DNA of 64,000 nucleotides from Gammaproteobacteria bacterium (lineage in GTDB: Bacteria > Pseudomonadota > Gammaproteobacteria > Enterobacterales > Psychrobiaceae): NCBI GenBank assembly GCA_013214945.1, contig JABSRT010000015.1:53900-117899 (forward strand), read 5' to 3'. Position 1 is the first letter of the stretch. Each line of letters opens with the position of its first letter. This document shows, piece by piece, positions 38,285 through 47,351 of this stretch. Position numbers and translations under genes: made by a program. Under the pieces are notes generated by a model, which had not been told where the DNA came from, did no database searches, and saw only the letters and a list, made by a program, of their open reading frames with translations.

Positions 38285-38800
38285 AAAACAGAATAAAATA
38301 TTACATTAAAGCAATAAGCCGCCTTAAAGCCGCGTTTTACAACAAAACAAATAACAAAACAAATAACAAATAACAAATAACAGTTAAATTACAAACACTT
38401 ACAGAGCAAATAAAAATACAAAAAACAACAAAACAAAACAGTTAACCATGTGGCAACACCCGATAAATAGATAACGTTAAGTAATATCACAGAAATTAAC
38501 ACTACTAGCTATCACGAAATATTAAAACCCAACATGAGTCACACAATATTTTATAATTGGCATATAAATTCAATAGCCCCACCAACAATAACAAACAAAA
38601 CCAAACAAAATAACAATCAAAAAGCTAAAGTGTCAAAACCAACACAAAAACAACAAAAACAAATGTAACATATTGTAATTACTTACCATTAATACAACCA
38701 AAAACAAAACAACAACAGAAAAGAAGCCCAAAAACATCAAGTTAACCACAAGAACACCCTACCAACATAAATAACAAACCACCACCTTCGCTGTTTTGAC
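38285..38800. other. A/C-rich, G-poor intergenic tract upstream of carA
   Basis: In 38581-38760 I count about 105 A, 42 C, 23 T and 10 G. The tract is made of short ACAA- and ACAAATA-like units; the clearest run is at 38345-38384 (ACAAATA repeated with small changes). No ORF, tRNA or clear hairpin was found. It lies in the 900-bp gap before carA. The remainder of the gap to 39073 is ordinary AT-rich DNA where I see nothing. Confidence 0.75.
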
Positions 38801-39073
38801 ATAACATTGCGTTTTATCGACTTAAAACAAAAAGCCATGCGCATAACCATTCACATTTTGTAACTACGGAGTCACAAAGATCAGTTTCATCATTAGGTTT
38901 TTCTGAAAAAACAACTTTGTTTGAAGTAAATAAAATAGCATTGGTGTCGTGAGCAGATAACCAGGTGATATCAATTTTACTATTTTATTCAATAGGCAGC
39001 ACAACATAGCCCTTGCAAATTAAGGCGAGTTATTATTAATGAAGGAAGTTATTTTAAGGTTGAATTAACGATA

Positions 39074-39310
39074 TTATTTTTGGTTGGAATTCTCTTGCTC
39101 ATTGGCCATTAGCAAGATTGTTAGATATATTTTAGTTGGTAGAGACAAAATAAGCCCAAAGGCAATGCAGGCCGTGCATACAATAATACCATTTATACCC
39201 CACCGCTCAGGTAAGTGTGCATAGCTAATCAAGTAGTGCCCTAACAAGAGCAGTGACAAACCAAAACACATCGCCACTTTTAATACTCGAATAATTACTG
39301 TATTTGTCAT
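39074..39310 (-). CDS. Small two-helix membrane protein of unknown function
   Basis: 78 residues from ATG 39310, chosen because AAGGAG precedes it by six bases; the longer reading from 39373 has no such site. Two hydrophobic stretches (about 8-25, VAMCFGLSLLLLGHYL, and about 36-62, IIVCTACIAFGLILSL) and a polar C-terminal tail NEQENSNQK. I do not recognise a family. Neighbours give no functional clue. The ribosome site and hydrophobic pattern suggest it is a real gene. Confidence 0.55.
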   Translation of the reverse strand: MTNTVIIRVLKVAMCFGLSLLLLGHYLISYAHLPERWGINGIIVCTACIAFGLILSLPTKIYLTILLMANEQENSNQK

Positions 39311-39505
39311 TTTAATCTCCTTAACGTTAATTATAGGGCTCAGGGGCATGGCGACCATGACATAAATCAACATTGGGGATGCAAAGCGGCACTTGAACGG
39401 GGTGATTCACGGTGCAGGATCAAATAAGGCCCACTAAAAAATAAGCGAGCCTTAATAAATTAGTGTAACCAGCTTAGTGGCAACTAATTAAGTTTATAAA
39501 AGTAA

Positions 39506-40189
39506 TTAACTCGATTTTCTTTTACGCAAGCCAGAAAAACCTAAAATACTCACAACAAATAACCATAAGCTACTTGGCTCTGGCACTTGTGCAACCGGAG
39601 CATCGGCAGAGTATGTATAAGCAATATCGGCATAACAAGCAGCTTGAGTTTGCTGAGTAGTATCAATGTTACCGCCACCAGTCATCGTTGAACCTGTGAA
39701 CGTCGTACAACAAAGTTCAAAGGTATCACCCGCTGCGCCAATAAAGTCGCTAAGTGCAGCACCAGACACCATCAACTCATAAGATCCGCTATCGTTTTGA
39801 GTACCAAGATCTAACGTTTCATTTGTCACCAGGGCCACAAAACCACCCGTCGAGGCTAAAATGGCTTCAAAAGTAGCAACCGGTACAACTTGATTTACAG
39901 ATGTTACATCAAAGAAAAAGTTCAATGTTGATTCAAACGAAAATGATTGTGCAGCAGATGCAGTGTTAGTCATTAAGGTGTTGCTAATTGACTCACCTGA
40001 TAATGTAAAATTAAAGAGTCTAAAGTGCCTAATGTACTGTCGAACATTGATAATGAGCCTGTTTGGGATATTTTTGTTGTTTCGAGGCTATTAGTAAAGC
40101 TATCGGTTATAACATTAGCTTGAACACCGTCAGTTACTGCAATTAAACGGCTAAAATCAAAGCTAAAATTGTTTTTGAATTTTTATCAT
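39506..40189 (-). pseudogene. PEP-CTERM secreted protein (choice-of-anchor E-like), frame broken by three one-base losses
   Basis: The open part (39506-39973) encodes a protein ending VPEPSSLWLFVVSILGFSGLRKRK: a PEP-CTERM sorting signal with PEP motif, hydrophobic helix and basic tail. Upstream the coding sense continues but in other frames. Adding one T at 40165-40168, one T at 40145-40147 and one A near 40006 yields one frame from ATG 40189: a signal peptide (MIKIQKQFLALILAV), then SFTNSLETTKISQTGSLS and DSTLGTLDSLIL, joining the open part. Exosortase would cut at PEP. Either a decayed gene or sequencing errors. The region 40190-40444 upstream shows nothing. Confidence 0.7.
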
Positions 40190-40444
40190 TCCTTTATTTA
40201 AGAAAACCTCAACCAGAAATTGAGAGGCTAACGACAACAAAGCAACCGTTAATGGATTTAACATATTGCATTAAAAAACAAGTAGATATAACAATACAAA
40301 TAAGATTATTTATTGGAAGTGATGTCACTACAAAGTTAACAGACAGTGCTGATTAAACGACATAAAATTTAGAATAAAAAAGCAAACATGACAAAATGAG
40401 CGCTAGCTGACTAAATTAAACTCAAGTTACTTTTTTAATCAGCG

Positions 40445-40478
40445 AAAAAAAATGCCACCCATATAAATGAGTGGCATT
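40445..40478 (-). terminator. Terminator after fklB
   Basis: Minus-strand stem AATGCCAC / GTGGCATT (40471-40478 and 40451-40458 on the plus strand) followed by a run of eight U. It lies about 30 bases after the fklB stop. Confidence 0.88.
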
Positions 40479-40508
40479 AACGTCAACCGCCAATAAGGCA
40501 GTGGGAAA

Positions 40509-41126
40509 TTAAGCAATAATTTCTAGTAATTCAACTTCAAATACTAACGCGGCGAAAGGAGCGATTGCGCCGCCAGCACCTTGCTCACCGTAAGCTAGGT
40601 GATGTGGGATATGTAGCTTGTATTTAGTGCCTGTAGCCATTAGTTGTAATGCTTCAGTCCAACCTTTGATTACGCCGCCAACTGGAAATTCAGCAGGCTG
40701 ACCACGGTCAACAGAGCTATCGAAGATAGAACCGTCGATTAGGGTACCGTGGTAATGAACACGTACTGTTGATTCAGCTGTTGGCTTTTCGCCGTCGCCT
40801 TGAGTAATCACTTCAAACTGTAGACCAGAAGCCGTAGTAGTGATTTCTGCACGCTTAGCATTTTCAGCTAGGTAAGCTTCGCCTTCTTCAGCCATAACAC
40901 CGGCTTTTTCAGCGGCAGCGGCTTGCATGCGTTCGTTGATTTCTTTGAATGCTGCGTTTAGGTCGTCCATGCTAACTTTGCTATCAGTTGCATTAAATGC
41001 ATCGGCAATGCCTTGCTGAACAGCGCTAACGTCAATACCATCAAAAGGGTTAGCAGCTAGTTGCTCACCCATGTTACGACCTACACCATAGCTAGCACGT
41101 TGTTCAATAGTTGTATATTCAGACAT
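40509..41126 (-). CDS. fklB: FKBP-type peptidyl-prolyl isomerase
   Basis: 205 residues (E. coli FklB 206). The N-terminal dimerisation helix region (YGVGRNMGEQLAANPFDGID) is followed by a C-terminal FKBP domain (about 110-205: VRVHYHGTLIDGSIFDSS, IPHHLAYGEQG). No signal peptide, so cytoplasmic. Catalyses proline isomerisation in protein folding. It starts 17 bases after the M48 protease gene and is probably cotranscribed. Confidence 0.94.
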   Translation of the reverse strand: MSEYTTIEQRASYGVGRNMGEQLAANPFDGIDVSAVQQGIADAFNATDSKVSMDDLNAAFKEINERMQAAAAEKAGVMAEEGEAYLAENAKRAEITTTASGLQFEVITQGDGEKPTAESTVRVHYHGTLIDGSIFDSSVDRGQPAEFPVGGVIKGWTEALQLMATGTKYKLHIPHHLAYGEQGAGGAIAPFAALVFEVELLEIIA

Positions 41127-41143
41127 ATTCTATTTCTCTTTAC

Positions 41144-41950
41144 TTAAAGTTTACAGTTGGGACGATTACCCGCCGCTCTTGCTTGATTATATGAACTCTG
41201 TGCAGAGGCCATATTTTTATTTAAATCGTTAATACGATGCTCATTTGAGGGATGCGTTGATAAAAACTCCATTGGCTGATTGCCGCCAGAAGCTTTTGCC
41301 ATTGCTTGCCACAACGAAACGCTTTGCTGTGGCGCAAATCCCGCTTTGGCCATGAGATCTAAGCCGATAAGATCAGACTCACTCTCTTGAGTGCGGCCAA
41401 AAGGTAACGCAATGCCATACTGCGCGCCAAGACCTAAGCCTTGCATCCACATCCCTTTATTTTGAACACCGCCTAAATCAAATGCGCCACTGGCCATTTG
41501 CATCCCAAAGCTGGTTAGCTTATTTTGTGATAACCGCTCATTAGAATGATTAGCCAGTACATGACCCACTTCATGACCAATAACCGCCGCCAATTGATCG
41601 GGCGTAGTCGCAACCTTCATTAATCCGGTATACACGCCGATATGACCACCAGGTAACGCAAAGGCATTCACTTGGTCAGAGTCAAAAACAACCACTTCCC
41701 AGTTTGTGACACCATAAGAGCTCGGCACCTGAGCCGTTATCGCGTTAGCAATGCATTTAACGTAATTATTAACGCGACTAGAAGTGACTATTTTCTCTTT
41801 CTTTTTCATTTCTTCAAAAGATTGAGCGCCGAGGCTGTCCATGTCACCAGTAGAGTACATTAACGCTTGAGTGCGTCCGGTCGGACTCTTGGTTAATTGA
41901 CAACCTGCTAATACGGCTACTGCCACTACGGTTAAAATTACTTTTTTCAT
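41144..41950 (-). CDS. M48-family metalloprotease lipoprotein (LoiP/YcaL-like)
   Basis: 268 residues from ATG 41950, which has AAGGAG upstream; an earlier ATG at 41974 has none. A lipobox LAGC gives a mature N-terminal Cys17, so it is membrane-anchored in the periplasm. The zinc motif HEVGH is in AVIGHEVGHVLANH, and the third ligand is probably in RTQESESDLIGL. Outer-membrane quality control is the known role of LoiP/BepA relatives. No TPR domain, so it is not BepA itself. Confidence 0.9.
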   Translation of the reverse strand: MKKVILTVVAVAVLAGCQLTKSPTGRTQALMYSTGDMDSLGAQSFEEMKKKEKIVTSSRVNNYVKCIANAITAQVPSSYGVTNWEVVVFDSDQVNAFALPGGHIGVYTGLMKVATTPDQLAAVIGHEVGHVLANHSNERLSQNKLTSFGMQMASGAFDLGGVQNKGMWMQGLGLGAQYGIALPFGRTQESESDLIGLDLMAKAGFAPQQSVSLWQAMAKASGGNQPMEFLSTHPSNEHRINDLNKNMASAQSSYNQARAAGNRPNCKL

Positions 41951-42025
41951 CTTAGCTCCTTGCATAATGGTCAAAACCTATCCTAATATGATTAATATAG
42001 CCCTTGACCATCAAATGCCCAATGA

Positions 42026-43156
42026 TTATTTGGCTAGGTCATCAAAAAAGTGTTTCACACCGTCGAAAAAACCCTGTGCTTTAGGTTTATGTTCTTTTGA
42101 AGAACCATTCACCGCTTCGTCAAATTCTTTGAGTAGCTTGCGTTGATGTTCAGTCAGCTTAACCGGAGTTTCAACAACCACTTTGCAAATTAAATCGCCA
42201 GTGCTGTTACTACGTACTGATTTAACACCTTTGCCGCGTAGTCGGAACATTCGACCACTTTGAGTTTCGCTAGCAACTTTTAGTTTAACTTTACCGTCAA
42301 GGGTTGGTACTTCAATGTCACCACCAAGTGCTGCATTAGAGAACGAAATAGGCACTTCACAATAAAGGTTGTTACCGTCTCGCTCAAAAATAGCGTGCTC
42401 TTTAACATGAACCTGAACGTATAAGTCACCTTTAGGCGCCCCAGTTTCGCCCGCTTCACCTTCACCCGTTAAACGGATCCGGTCGCCGGTATCAACACCC
42501 GCTGGGATTTTAACCGCTAACGTTTTGGTTTTTTCATAACGACCTTCGCCGTAACAAGTACGACACGGATCTTTAATTATTTTGCCTTTACCACGACAAG
42601 TAGGACAAGCCTGCTGAACGGCAAAGAACCCTTGACGCATCTGAACCTGGCCTTGACCATGACAGGTACCACAAGTATTAGCTGATGTACCTTTTTTAGC
42701 GCCACTACCATGACAATCATCACAGCCTTGCAGTGAAGGTACTTGAATGTCTTTACTAACACCCTTAACCGCTTCTTCAAGGGTTAATTCCATGTTGTAA
42801 CGTAAATCGGCACCACGAGCAGGACCACGTTGACGGCCACGACCACCAGCGCCGCCGCCACCAAAGATATCGCCAAACATGTCACCAAACACGTCACCGA
42901 AATCTTGTGGGCCACCGCCGCCTCGGCTTTGATCAACACCAGCATGGCCGTATTGATCATACGCGCCGCGCTTTTGCTCATCGCCTAAAACGTCATAGGC
43001 TTCTTGCAGCTCTTTAAATTTATCAACCGCGGTTGCATCGTCTGGGTTACGATCTGGATGACATTTCATCGCAAGACGTTTGTACGCCTTTTTTAATTCT
43101 TTATCCGTTGCAGTTTTAGCAACACCCAAAATTTCATAATAATCACGTTTTGACAT
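42026..43156 (-). CDS. dnaJ: Chaperone DnaJ
   Basis: 376 residues, canonical. J domain (1-70) with HPD in [10 protein letters not shown], a Gly-rich linker (about 72-115), four CxxCxGxG zinc repeats ([32 protein letters not shown]) and the C-terminal substrate-binding domain. Stimulates DnaK ATPase. Located 81 bases downstream of dnaK, in the same transcription unit. Confidence 0.98.
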   Translation of the reverse strand: MSKRDYYEILGVAKTATDKELKKAYKRLAMKCHPDRNPDDATAVDKFKELQEAYDVLGDEQKRGAYDQYGHAGVDQSRGGGGPQDFGDVFGDMFGDIFGGGGAGGRGRQRGPARGADLRYNMELTLEEAVKGVSKDIQVPSLQGCDDCHGSGAKKGTSANTCGTCHGQGQVQMRQGFFAVQQACPTCRGKGKIIKDPCRTCYGEGRYEKTKTLAVKIPAGVDTGDRIRLTGEGEAGETGAPKGDLYVQVHVKEHAIFERDGNNLYCEVPISFSNAALGGDIEVPTLDGKVKLKVASETQSGRMFRLRGKGVKSVRSNSTGDLICKVVVETPVKLTEHQRKLLKEFDEAVNGSSKEHKPKAQGFFDGVKHFFDDLAK

Positions 43157-43237
43157 AAAATTTACTCAAACCTAGTTACGACTACGGGCGTCAAGGTTTC
43201 CCTAAACGCCCGTTGGTCTATTTAAAGTGAACGACGA

Positions 43238-45157
43238 TTATTTTTTGTCGTCTTCTTTAACTTCTTCAAACTCAGCATCTACTACATCATCATCTGACTT
43301 AGCTTGCTCTGCAGCTTGGCCTTCAGGTGCTGCACCGGCTTGTGCTTTCGCTTGAGCAATTTCCATTAATTTAGCAGAAGCTTCCATTAACGCTTGAGTT
43401 TTAGCTTCGATAGCTTCTTTGTCTTCGCTTTTCGCTGCGTCTTCTAACTCTTTAAGTGCCGCTTCAATTTTCTCTTTTTCGTCACTTGGTAAGTCATCAC
43501 CCGCTTCTTCTACTTGCTTGCGAGTTGCGTGAACCATACCGTCAGCTTGGTTACGTGCTTGAACTAGTTCTTCAAATTTCGCATCTTCTTCAGCATTAGC
43601 TTCTGCATCACGAACCATTTTTTCAATTTCAGCTTCGTCTAGACCTGAAGAGGCTTTGATAGTGATTTTCTGTTCTTGACCCGTATCTTTGTCTTTCGCA
43701 GATACGTGTAAGATACCATCAGCATCAACATCGAATGTTACTTCGATTTGCGGTGTGCCACGCATTGCAGCACGGATACCTTCAAGATTAAATTGACCTA
43801 GAGATTTGTTATCGCTAGCGCGCTTACGCTCGCCCTGACAAACATGAATCGTTACTGCAGACTGATTGTCTTCAGCAGTTGAGAATGTTTGTGCTTGCTT
43901 AGTCGGGATAGTGCTGTTTTTAGTGATAACGTTAGTCATCACGCCGCCCATAGTTTCGATACCTAGAGACAGTGGAGTAACATCAAGTAGTAGTACGTCA
44001 GTTACGTCACCAGAAAGTACGCCGCCTTGTACAGCTGCGCCCATTGCTACTGCTTCGTCTGGGTTAACGTCTTTACGTGGCTCTTTACCGAAGAACTCAG
44101 TAACTTTCTGTTGTACTAGTGGCATACGAGTTTGACCACCAACCAAGATAACATCATCGATGTCGCTTAGGCTTAGTTCTGAATCAGCTAGTGCAACACG
44201 TAGTGGCTCAAGAGTACGCTCAACTAGGTCTTCAACCAGTGATTCTAGTTTTGCACGAGTAACTTTAATGGCTAAGTGCTTAGGACCCGTTGCGTCAGCC
44301 GTGATGTACGGTAAGTTAACTTCAGTCTGTTGTGTTGTAGATAATTCGATTTTAGCTTTTTCAGCAGCTTCTTTTAAACGCTGAAGCGCTAAAGGATCAT
44401 TGCTGATGTCGATGCCTTGATCTTTCTTGAATTCTGCTACTAGGTAGTTGATTAAACGGCTATCGAAATCTTCACCACCTAGGTGAGTATCACCGTTAGT
44501 TGCTAATACTTCAAACGTGTGCTCGCCATCCATTTCATCGATTTCGATGATTGAAATATCGAATGTACCACCACCAAGGTCATAAACAGCAACAACATTG
44601 TCGCCCGCTTTTTTGTCCATGCCATAAGCAAGAGCAGCAGCCGTTGGTTCGTTGATAATACGCTTAACGTCTAGACCAGCAATACGACCCGCATCTTTAG
44701 TTGCTTGACGCTGTGCATCGTTAAAGTAAGCAGGAACTGTGATTACGGCTTCAGTAACTTCTTCACCAAGATAGTCTTCAGCAGTCTTTTTCATTTTCTT
44801 AAGAATTTCAGCTGAAACTTGTGGCGGCGCCATTTTCTTGTCTTGAGCTTCAACCCATGCATCACCGTTGTCTGCTTTAACGATGTTGTAAGGCATGATT
44901 TTAACATCACGTTGTACAACTTCATCTTCAAAACGACGACCAATTAAACGCTTAATAGCGAATAACGTGTTATGTGGGTTTGTTACCGCTTGACGTTTTG
45001 CTGGCTGACCAACTAACACTTCATTTTCAGTGTAAGCGATGATCGAAGGGGTTGTGCGATCGCCTTCAGCATTTTCAATGATGCGAGTTTTTTCGCCGTC
45101 TAATACTGCCACACAAGAGTTTGTTGTACCTAAGTCAATACCGATAATTCTGCCCAT
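43238..45157 (-). CDS. dnaK: Chaperone DnaK (Hsp70)
   Basis: 639 residues (E. coli 638). The ATPase domain opens [16 protein letters not shown] with the phosphate motif [15 protein letters not shown]; the linker [13 protein letters not shown] precedes the substrate-binding domain; and the C-terminus is acidic ([13 protein letters not shown]). Central ATP-dependent chaperone with DnaJ and GrpE. A heat-shock promoter is readable upstream (45243-45270), and GGAG precedes the ATG. Confidence 0.98.
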   Translation of the reverse strand: MGRIIGIDLGTTNSCVAVLDGEKTRIIENAEGDRTTPSIIAYTENEVLVGQPAKRQAVTNPHNTLFAIKRLIGRRFEDEVVQRDVKIMPYNIVKADNGDAWVEAQDKKMAPPQVSAEILKKMKKTAEDYLGEEVTEAVITVPAYFNDAQRQATKDAGRIAGLDVKRIINEPTAAALAYGMDKKAGDNVVAVYDLGGGTFDISIIEIDEMDGEHTFEVLATNGDTHLGGEDFDSRLINYLVAEFKKDQGIDISNDPLALQRLKEAAEKAKIELSTTQQTEVNLPYITADATGPKHLAIKVTRAKLESLVEDLVERTLEPLRVALADSELSLSDIDDVILVGGQTRMPLVQQKVTEFFGKEPRKDVNPDEAVAMGAAVQGGVLSGDVTDVLLLDVTPLSLGIETMGGVMTNVITKNSTIPTKQAQTFSTAEDNQSAVTIHVCQGERKRASDNKSLGQFNLEGIRAAMRGTPQIEVTFDVDADGILHVSAKDKDTGQEQKITIKASSGLDEAEIEKMVRDAEANAEEDAKFEELVQARNQADGMVHATRKQVEEAGDDLPSDEKEKIEAALKELEDAAKSEDKEAIEAKTQALMEASAKLMEIAQAKAQAGAAPEGQAAEQAKSDDDVVDAEFEEVKEDDKK

Positions 45158-45242
45158 CGGGGATTCTCCAAAACAATGTCATTAAATGACTAATAATATG
45201 AATGTGGGTGTTTGTAATAAACGACCCTTTGCTTAGAATTAT

Positions 45243-45270
45243 ATATGGGGGTGCAATTTCAAATGCCAAG
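45243..45270 (-). promoter_or_regulatory. Sigma-32 (RpoH) promoter of dnaK
   Basis: On the minus strand CTTGGCA (-35), 13 bases, then CCCCATAT (-10), against the known consensus CTTGAAA-N13-CCCCATNT. It lies 85 bases upstream of the dnaK start. Confidence 0.75.
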
Positions 45271-45393
45271 GCAAGTTTGAAAAATAATTGAACTTTTTTT
45301 TGTTTTTGCCCAAAAGAATTATTAACCAACTACCGCGCCCTGTTATGGTATTCATTTCATTTCTAAAATATTGGCAAACTTTAAGGAATTACG

Positions 45394-46095
45394 ATGTATA
45401 AACTACACCAACTATTCATTAGCTTATTATTGACGACTTTCTCACTGGCCGCTTCAGCGACCGAGCTGAACTTTAATCTCTATCAACTGGTGGCCGCTAC
45501 TGAAGAACAGGTTGATAATGACATAATGAAGGTAACACTGACCGCTTCCCATCAAGCGCAAAGTTCCGCTACCGTTAGTAACAAAGTTAATCAGCAGATG
45601 AACGCAGCGCTAAAAATACTAGCCTCAAGCTCAGATATAAATTATCAAACGGGAAATTACCAGACTCACCCCACTTATCAGCGCCAAAAAATTTCCGGTT
45701 GGCAAGCGTCGCAACAACTCATTTTAAAAAGCAGCGACGTTAAGCAAATGACCGACTTAATAGGTAAACTGCAATCACAGTTAAAACTGTCGAGCATGAA
45801 ATTTGAAATCAGTAAAAAGGTTCGTCACAACGTCCAAGATAAATTATCAGTGACGGCACTGAACCAATTTAAAGCGCGTGCGACCTTAATTCAGCAAACA
45901 ATGGGCGCTGATAGCTACCGAGTGGTTAATGTTGATGTTAACTCCGGCATGCAATTTATGCCGCAAGCCCGATCCATGATGATGAAATCAGCAATGTCGA
46001 TGTCAGCAGAGAACATGTCAGCACCTTCCGTTAGCAGCGGTACCAGCAAAATAAATGTCCGGGTTAGTGGTCAAATTCAACTGGTGTTTAACTAA
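45394..46095 (+). CDS. SIMPL-domain (DUF541) periplasmic protein
   Basis: 233 residues with a signal peptide (1-22, ending LAASATEL). The remainder is a SIMPL domain: LTASHQAQSSATVSNKVNQQMNAAL, then DINYQTGNYQTHPTYQ and a C-terminal INVRVSGQIQLVF. A Met/Ser-rich stretch (about 195-215: MPQARSMMMKSAMSMSAENM) is a local oddity. Relatives are linked to oxidative stress and to outer-membrane functions; the role here is unknown. It is divergent from dnaK and followed by the hairpin-repeat cluster. Confidence 0.85.
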   Translation: MYKLHQLFISLLLTTFSLAASATELNFNLYQLVAATEEQVDNDIMKVTLTASHQAQSSATVSNKVNQQMNAALKILASSSDINYQTGNYQTHPTYQRQKISGWQASQQLILKSSDVKQMTDLIGKLQSQLKLSSMKFEISKKVRHNVQDKLSVTALNQFKARATLIQQTMGADSYRVVNVDVNSGMQFMPQARSMMMKSAMSMSAENMSAPSVSSGTSKINVRVSGQIQLVFN

Positions 46096-46100
46096 AAACT

Positions 46101-46158
46101 GCTCCTGCGTTACCCTACCTCCTAAATCCATTTAGTCGTAAGCATCGCCGCTCTATGC
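46101..46158. repeat. Intergenic repeat unit A, copy 1
   Basis: Starts GCTCCTGCGTTACCCTACCT, contains the small palindrome CTAAATCCATTTAG and ends GCCGCTCTATGC. Nearly identical to copies at 46271 and 46417 (a few substitutions). Lies directly after the SIMPL stop. Confidence 0.9.
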
Positions 46159-46162
46159 TATT

Positions 46163-46209
46163 GCCACCAGGGATGGTGGTACTTAGGTTTTGTCTGGAAC
46201 TTAAAACCT
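46163..46209. repeat. Paired-hairpin unit B, copy 1
   Basis: Hairpin 1: CCACCA-GGGA-TGGTGG (46164-46179). Hairpin 2: AGGTTTT (46185-46191) / AAAACCT (46203-46209) with a loop beginning GTCTGGAAC. Stems perfect. Confidence 0.85.
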
Positions 46210-46213
46210 GTGA

Positions 46214-46258
46214 CACCAGGGATGGTGCTACTTAGGAAATGTCTGGAACTAATTTCCT
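46214..46258. repeat. Paired-hairpin unit B, copy 2
   Basis: Hairpin 1: CACCA-GGGA-TGGTG (46214-46227). Hairpin 2: AGGAAAT (46234-46240) / ATTTCCT (46252-46258), loop again beginning GTCTGGAAC. Both stems perfect. Confidence 0.85.
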
Positions 46259-46270
46259 GACTCGATAATT

Positions 46271-46328
46271 GCTCCTGCGTTACTCTACCTCCTAAATCCA
46301 TTTAGTCGTAAACATCGTCGCTCTATGC
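46271..46328. repeat. Intergenic repeat unit A, copy 2
   Basis: Same 58-bp unit as 46101-46158 with changes such as TACTCT for TACCCT and AAACATCGTCG for AGCATCGCCG. Confidence 0.9.
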
Positions 46329-46350
46329 CGTCCTTGGCACCGCGACATTG

Positions 46351-46395
46351 CATGCAGGGATGCATGTACTTAAGCTTTGCAGGAGCAAAAAGCTT
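46351..46395. repeat. Paired-hairpin unit B, copy 3
   Basis: Hairpin 1: CATGCA-GGGA-TGCATG (46351-46366). Hairpin 2: AAGCTTT (46372-46378) / AAAGCTT (46389-46395), loop GCAGGAGCAA. Stem bases differ from copies 1 and 2 but still pair fully; the GGGA loop and the TACTTA joiner are kept. Confidence 0.85.
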
Positions 46396-46416
46396 GACCG
46401 TTCATCCTCGGTAACT

Positions 46417-46460
46417 GCTCCTGCGTTACTCTACCTCCTAAATCCATTTAGTCGTAAACA
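46417..46460. repeat. Intergenic repeat unit A, copy 3 (truncated)
   Basis: First 44 bases of unit A, to GTCGTAAACA, then it runs straight into the grpE terminator. Confidence 0.85.
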
Positions 46461-46461
46461 T

Positions 46462-46497
46462 AAAAAAGCCAGTTTGCATTGCAAACTGGCTTTTCTT
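46462..46497. terminator. Bidirectional terminator between the SIMPL gene and grpE
   Basis: Stem GCCAGTTTGC (46468-46477) / GCAAACTGGC (46481-46490), A-run before and TTTTCTTT after; serves the convergent genes. Confidence 0.88.
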
Positions 46498-46537
46498 TGA
46501 CTCAAGCTAACGTCTTAGCTTGGCAATAACTTTTAAT

Positions 46538-47152
46538 TTAAGCTTTCGTATCTAATGGTGCAGGTTTAGCAACGACAACCATCGCCGGGCGTAACAAACG
46601 ACCGTTTAGCTCATAACCTTTTTGCATGCAGTCAATGACCGAGTTTGGCTCAGCGCCAGGGACTTCAATCATGGTCATTGCTTGATGCAATTCTGGGTTG
46701 AATATTTCGCCCACTGGGTTTATTTGCTTAACACCTGATTTATCCAGCGCAGTAGTAAAGCTATTAAGTGTCATCTCAATACCTTCAATAATTGACTTAA
46801 ACTCTTCGTTGTCTTTATCAATTGATGATAAGGCACGATCTAAGTTATCAACTACAGGTAATAATTCTGACGCAAATTTATTAAGTGCAAATTTATGCGC
46901 TTTTTCTACATCAATGCTAACGCGACGACGCATATTTTCAATATCGGCACGACCACGTAAAACACCATCTTGTTGTGCAGCAACTTTTTCTTCGCTTTTC
47001 GCTAACGCTAGCTCAAGTTCAATAATGCGCTGTTCCATTGAATCAACGATAACACCGTCGTCAGCTAATTCAGGGGTAATATCTTTTTCAACGACAGGTG
47101 TTTCTTGTAATTCAACATCCTGTGGCTGGCCATCTAAATCTTTATCGCTCAT
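46538..47152 (-). CDS. grpE: Nucleotide exchange factor GrpE
   Basis: 204 residues from ATG 47152; an adjacent ATG at 47155 is only three bases from the GGA ribosome site, so the second is preferred. An acidic N-terminus is followed by a long coiled coil (about 38-115: MEQRIIELELALAKSEEK) and the C-terminal beta domain with HQAMTMIEVPGAEPNSVIDC and GYELNGRLLRPAMVVVAK. Releases ADP from DnaK. Heat-shock promoter upstream (47192-47219). Confidence 0.96.
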   Translation of the reverse strand: MSDKDLDGQPQDVELQETPVVEKDITPELADDGVIVDSMEQRIIELELALAKSEEKVAAQQDGVLRGRADIENMRRRVSIDVEKAHKFALNKFASELLPVVDNLDRALSSIDKDNEEFKSIIEGIEMTLNSFTTALDKSGVKQINPVGEIFNPELHQAMTMIEVPGAEPNSVIDCMQKGYELNGRLLRPAMVVVAKPAPLDTKA

Positions 47153-47191
47153 CATTTTTCCAAATTCAATGTTTAATACTTATGCTGTTTA

Positions 47192-47219
47192 TTATGGGGA
47201 TCAAATTTTTTGATTCAAG
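47192..47219 (-). promoter_or_regulatory. Sigma-32 (RpoH) promoter of grpE
   Basis: Minus-strand CTTGAAT, 13 bases, CCCCATAA: close to the known consensus, with the same 13-base spacing as the dnaK promoter; 40 bases from the start codon. Confidence 0.85.
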
Positions 47220-47351
47220 AGTAAAAACCAAAATTAACAACGCAAGTTAAATTTCTTGCCCGTCCACAAAATTAACACCTTGTTTTTGTGGCGCAATCTA
47301 AAAAGATGGGGGTATACTTGCTATTATCTCTGTCAGGTAAATATTTATACT

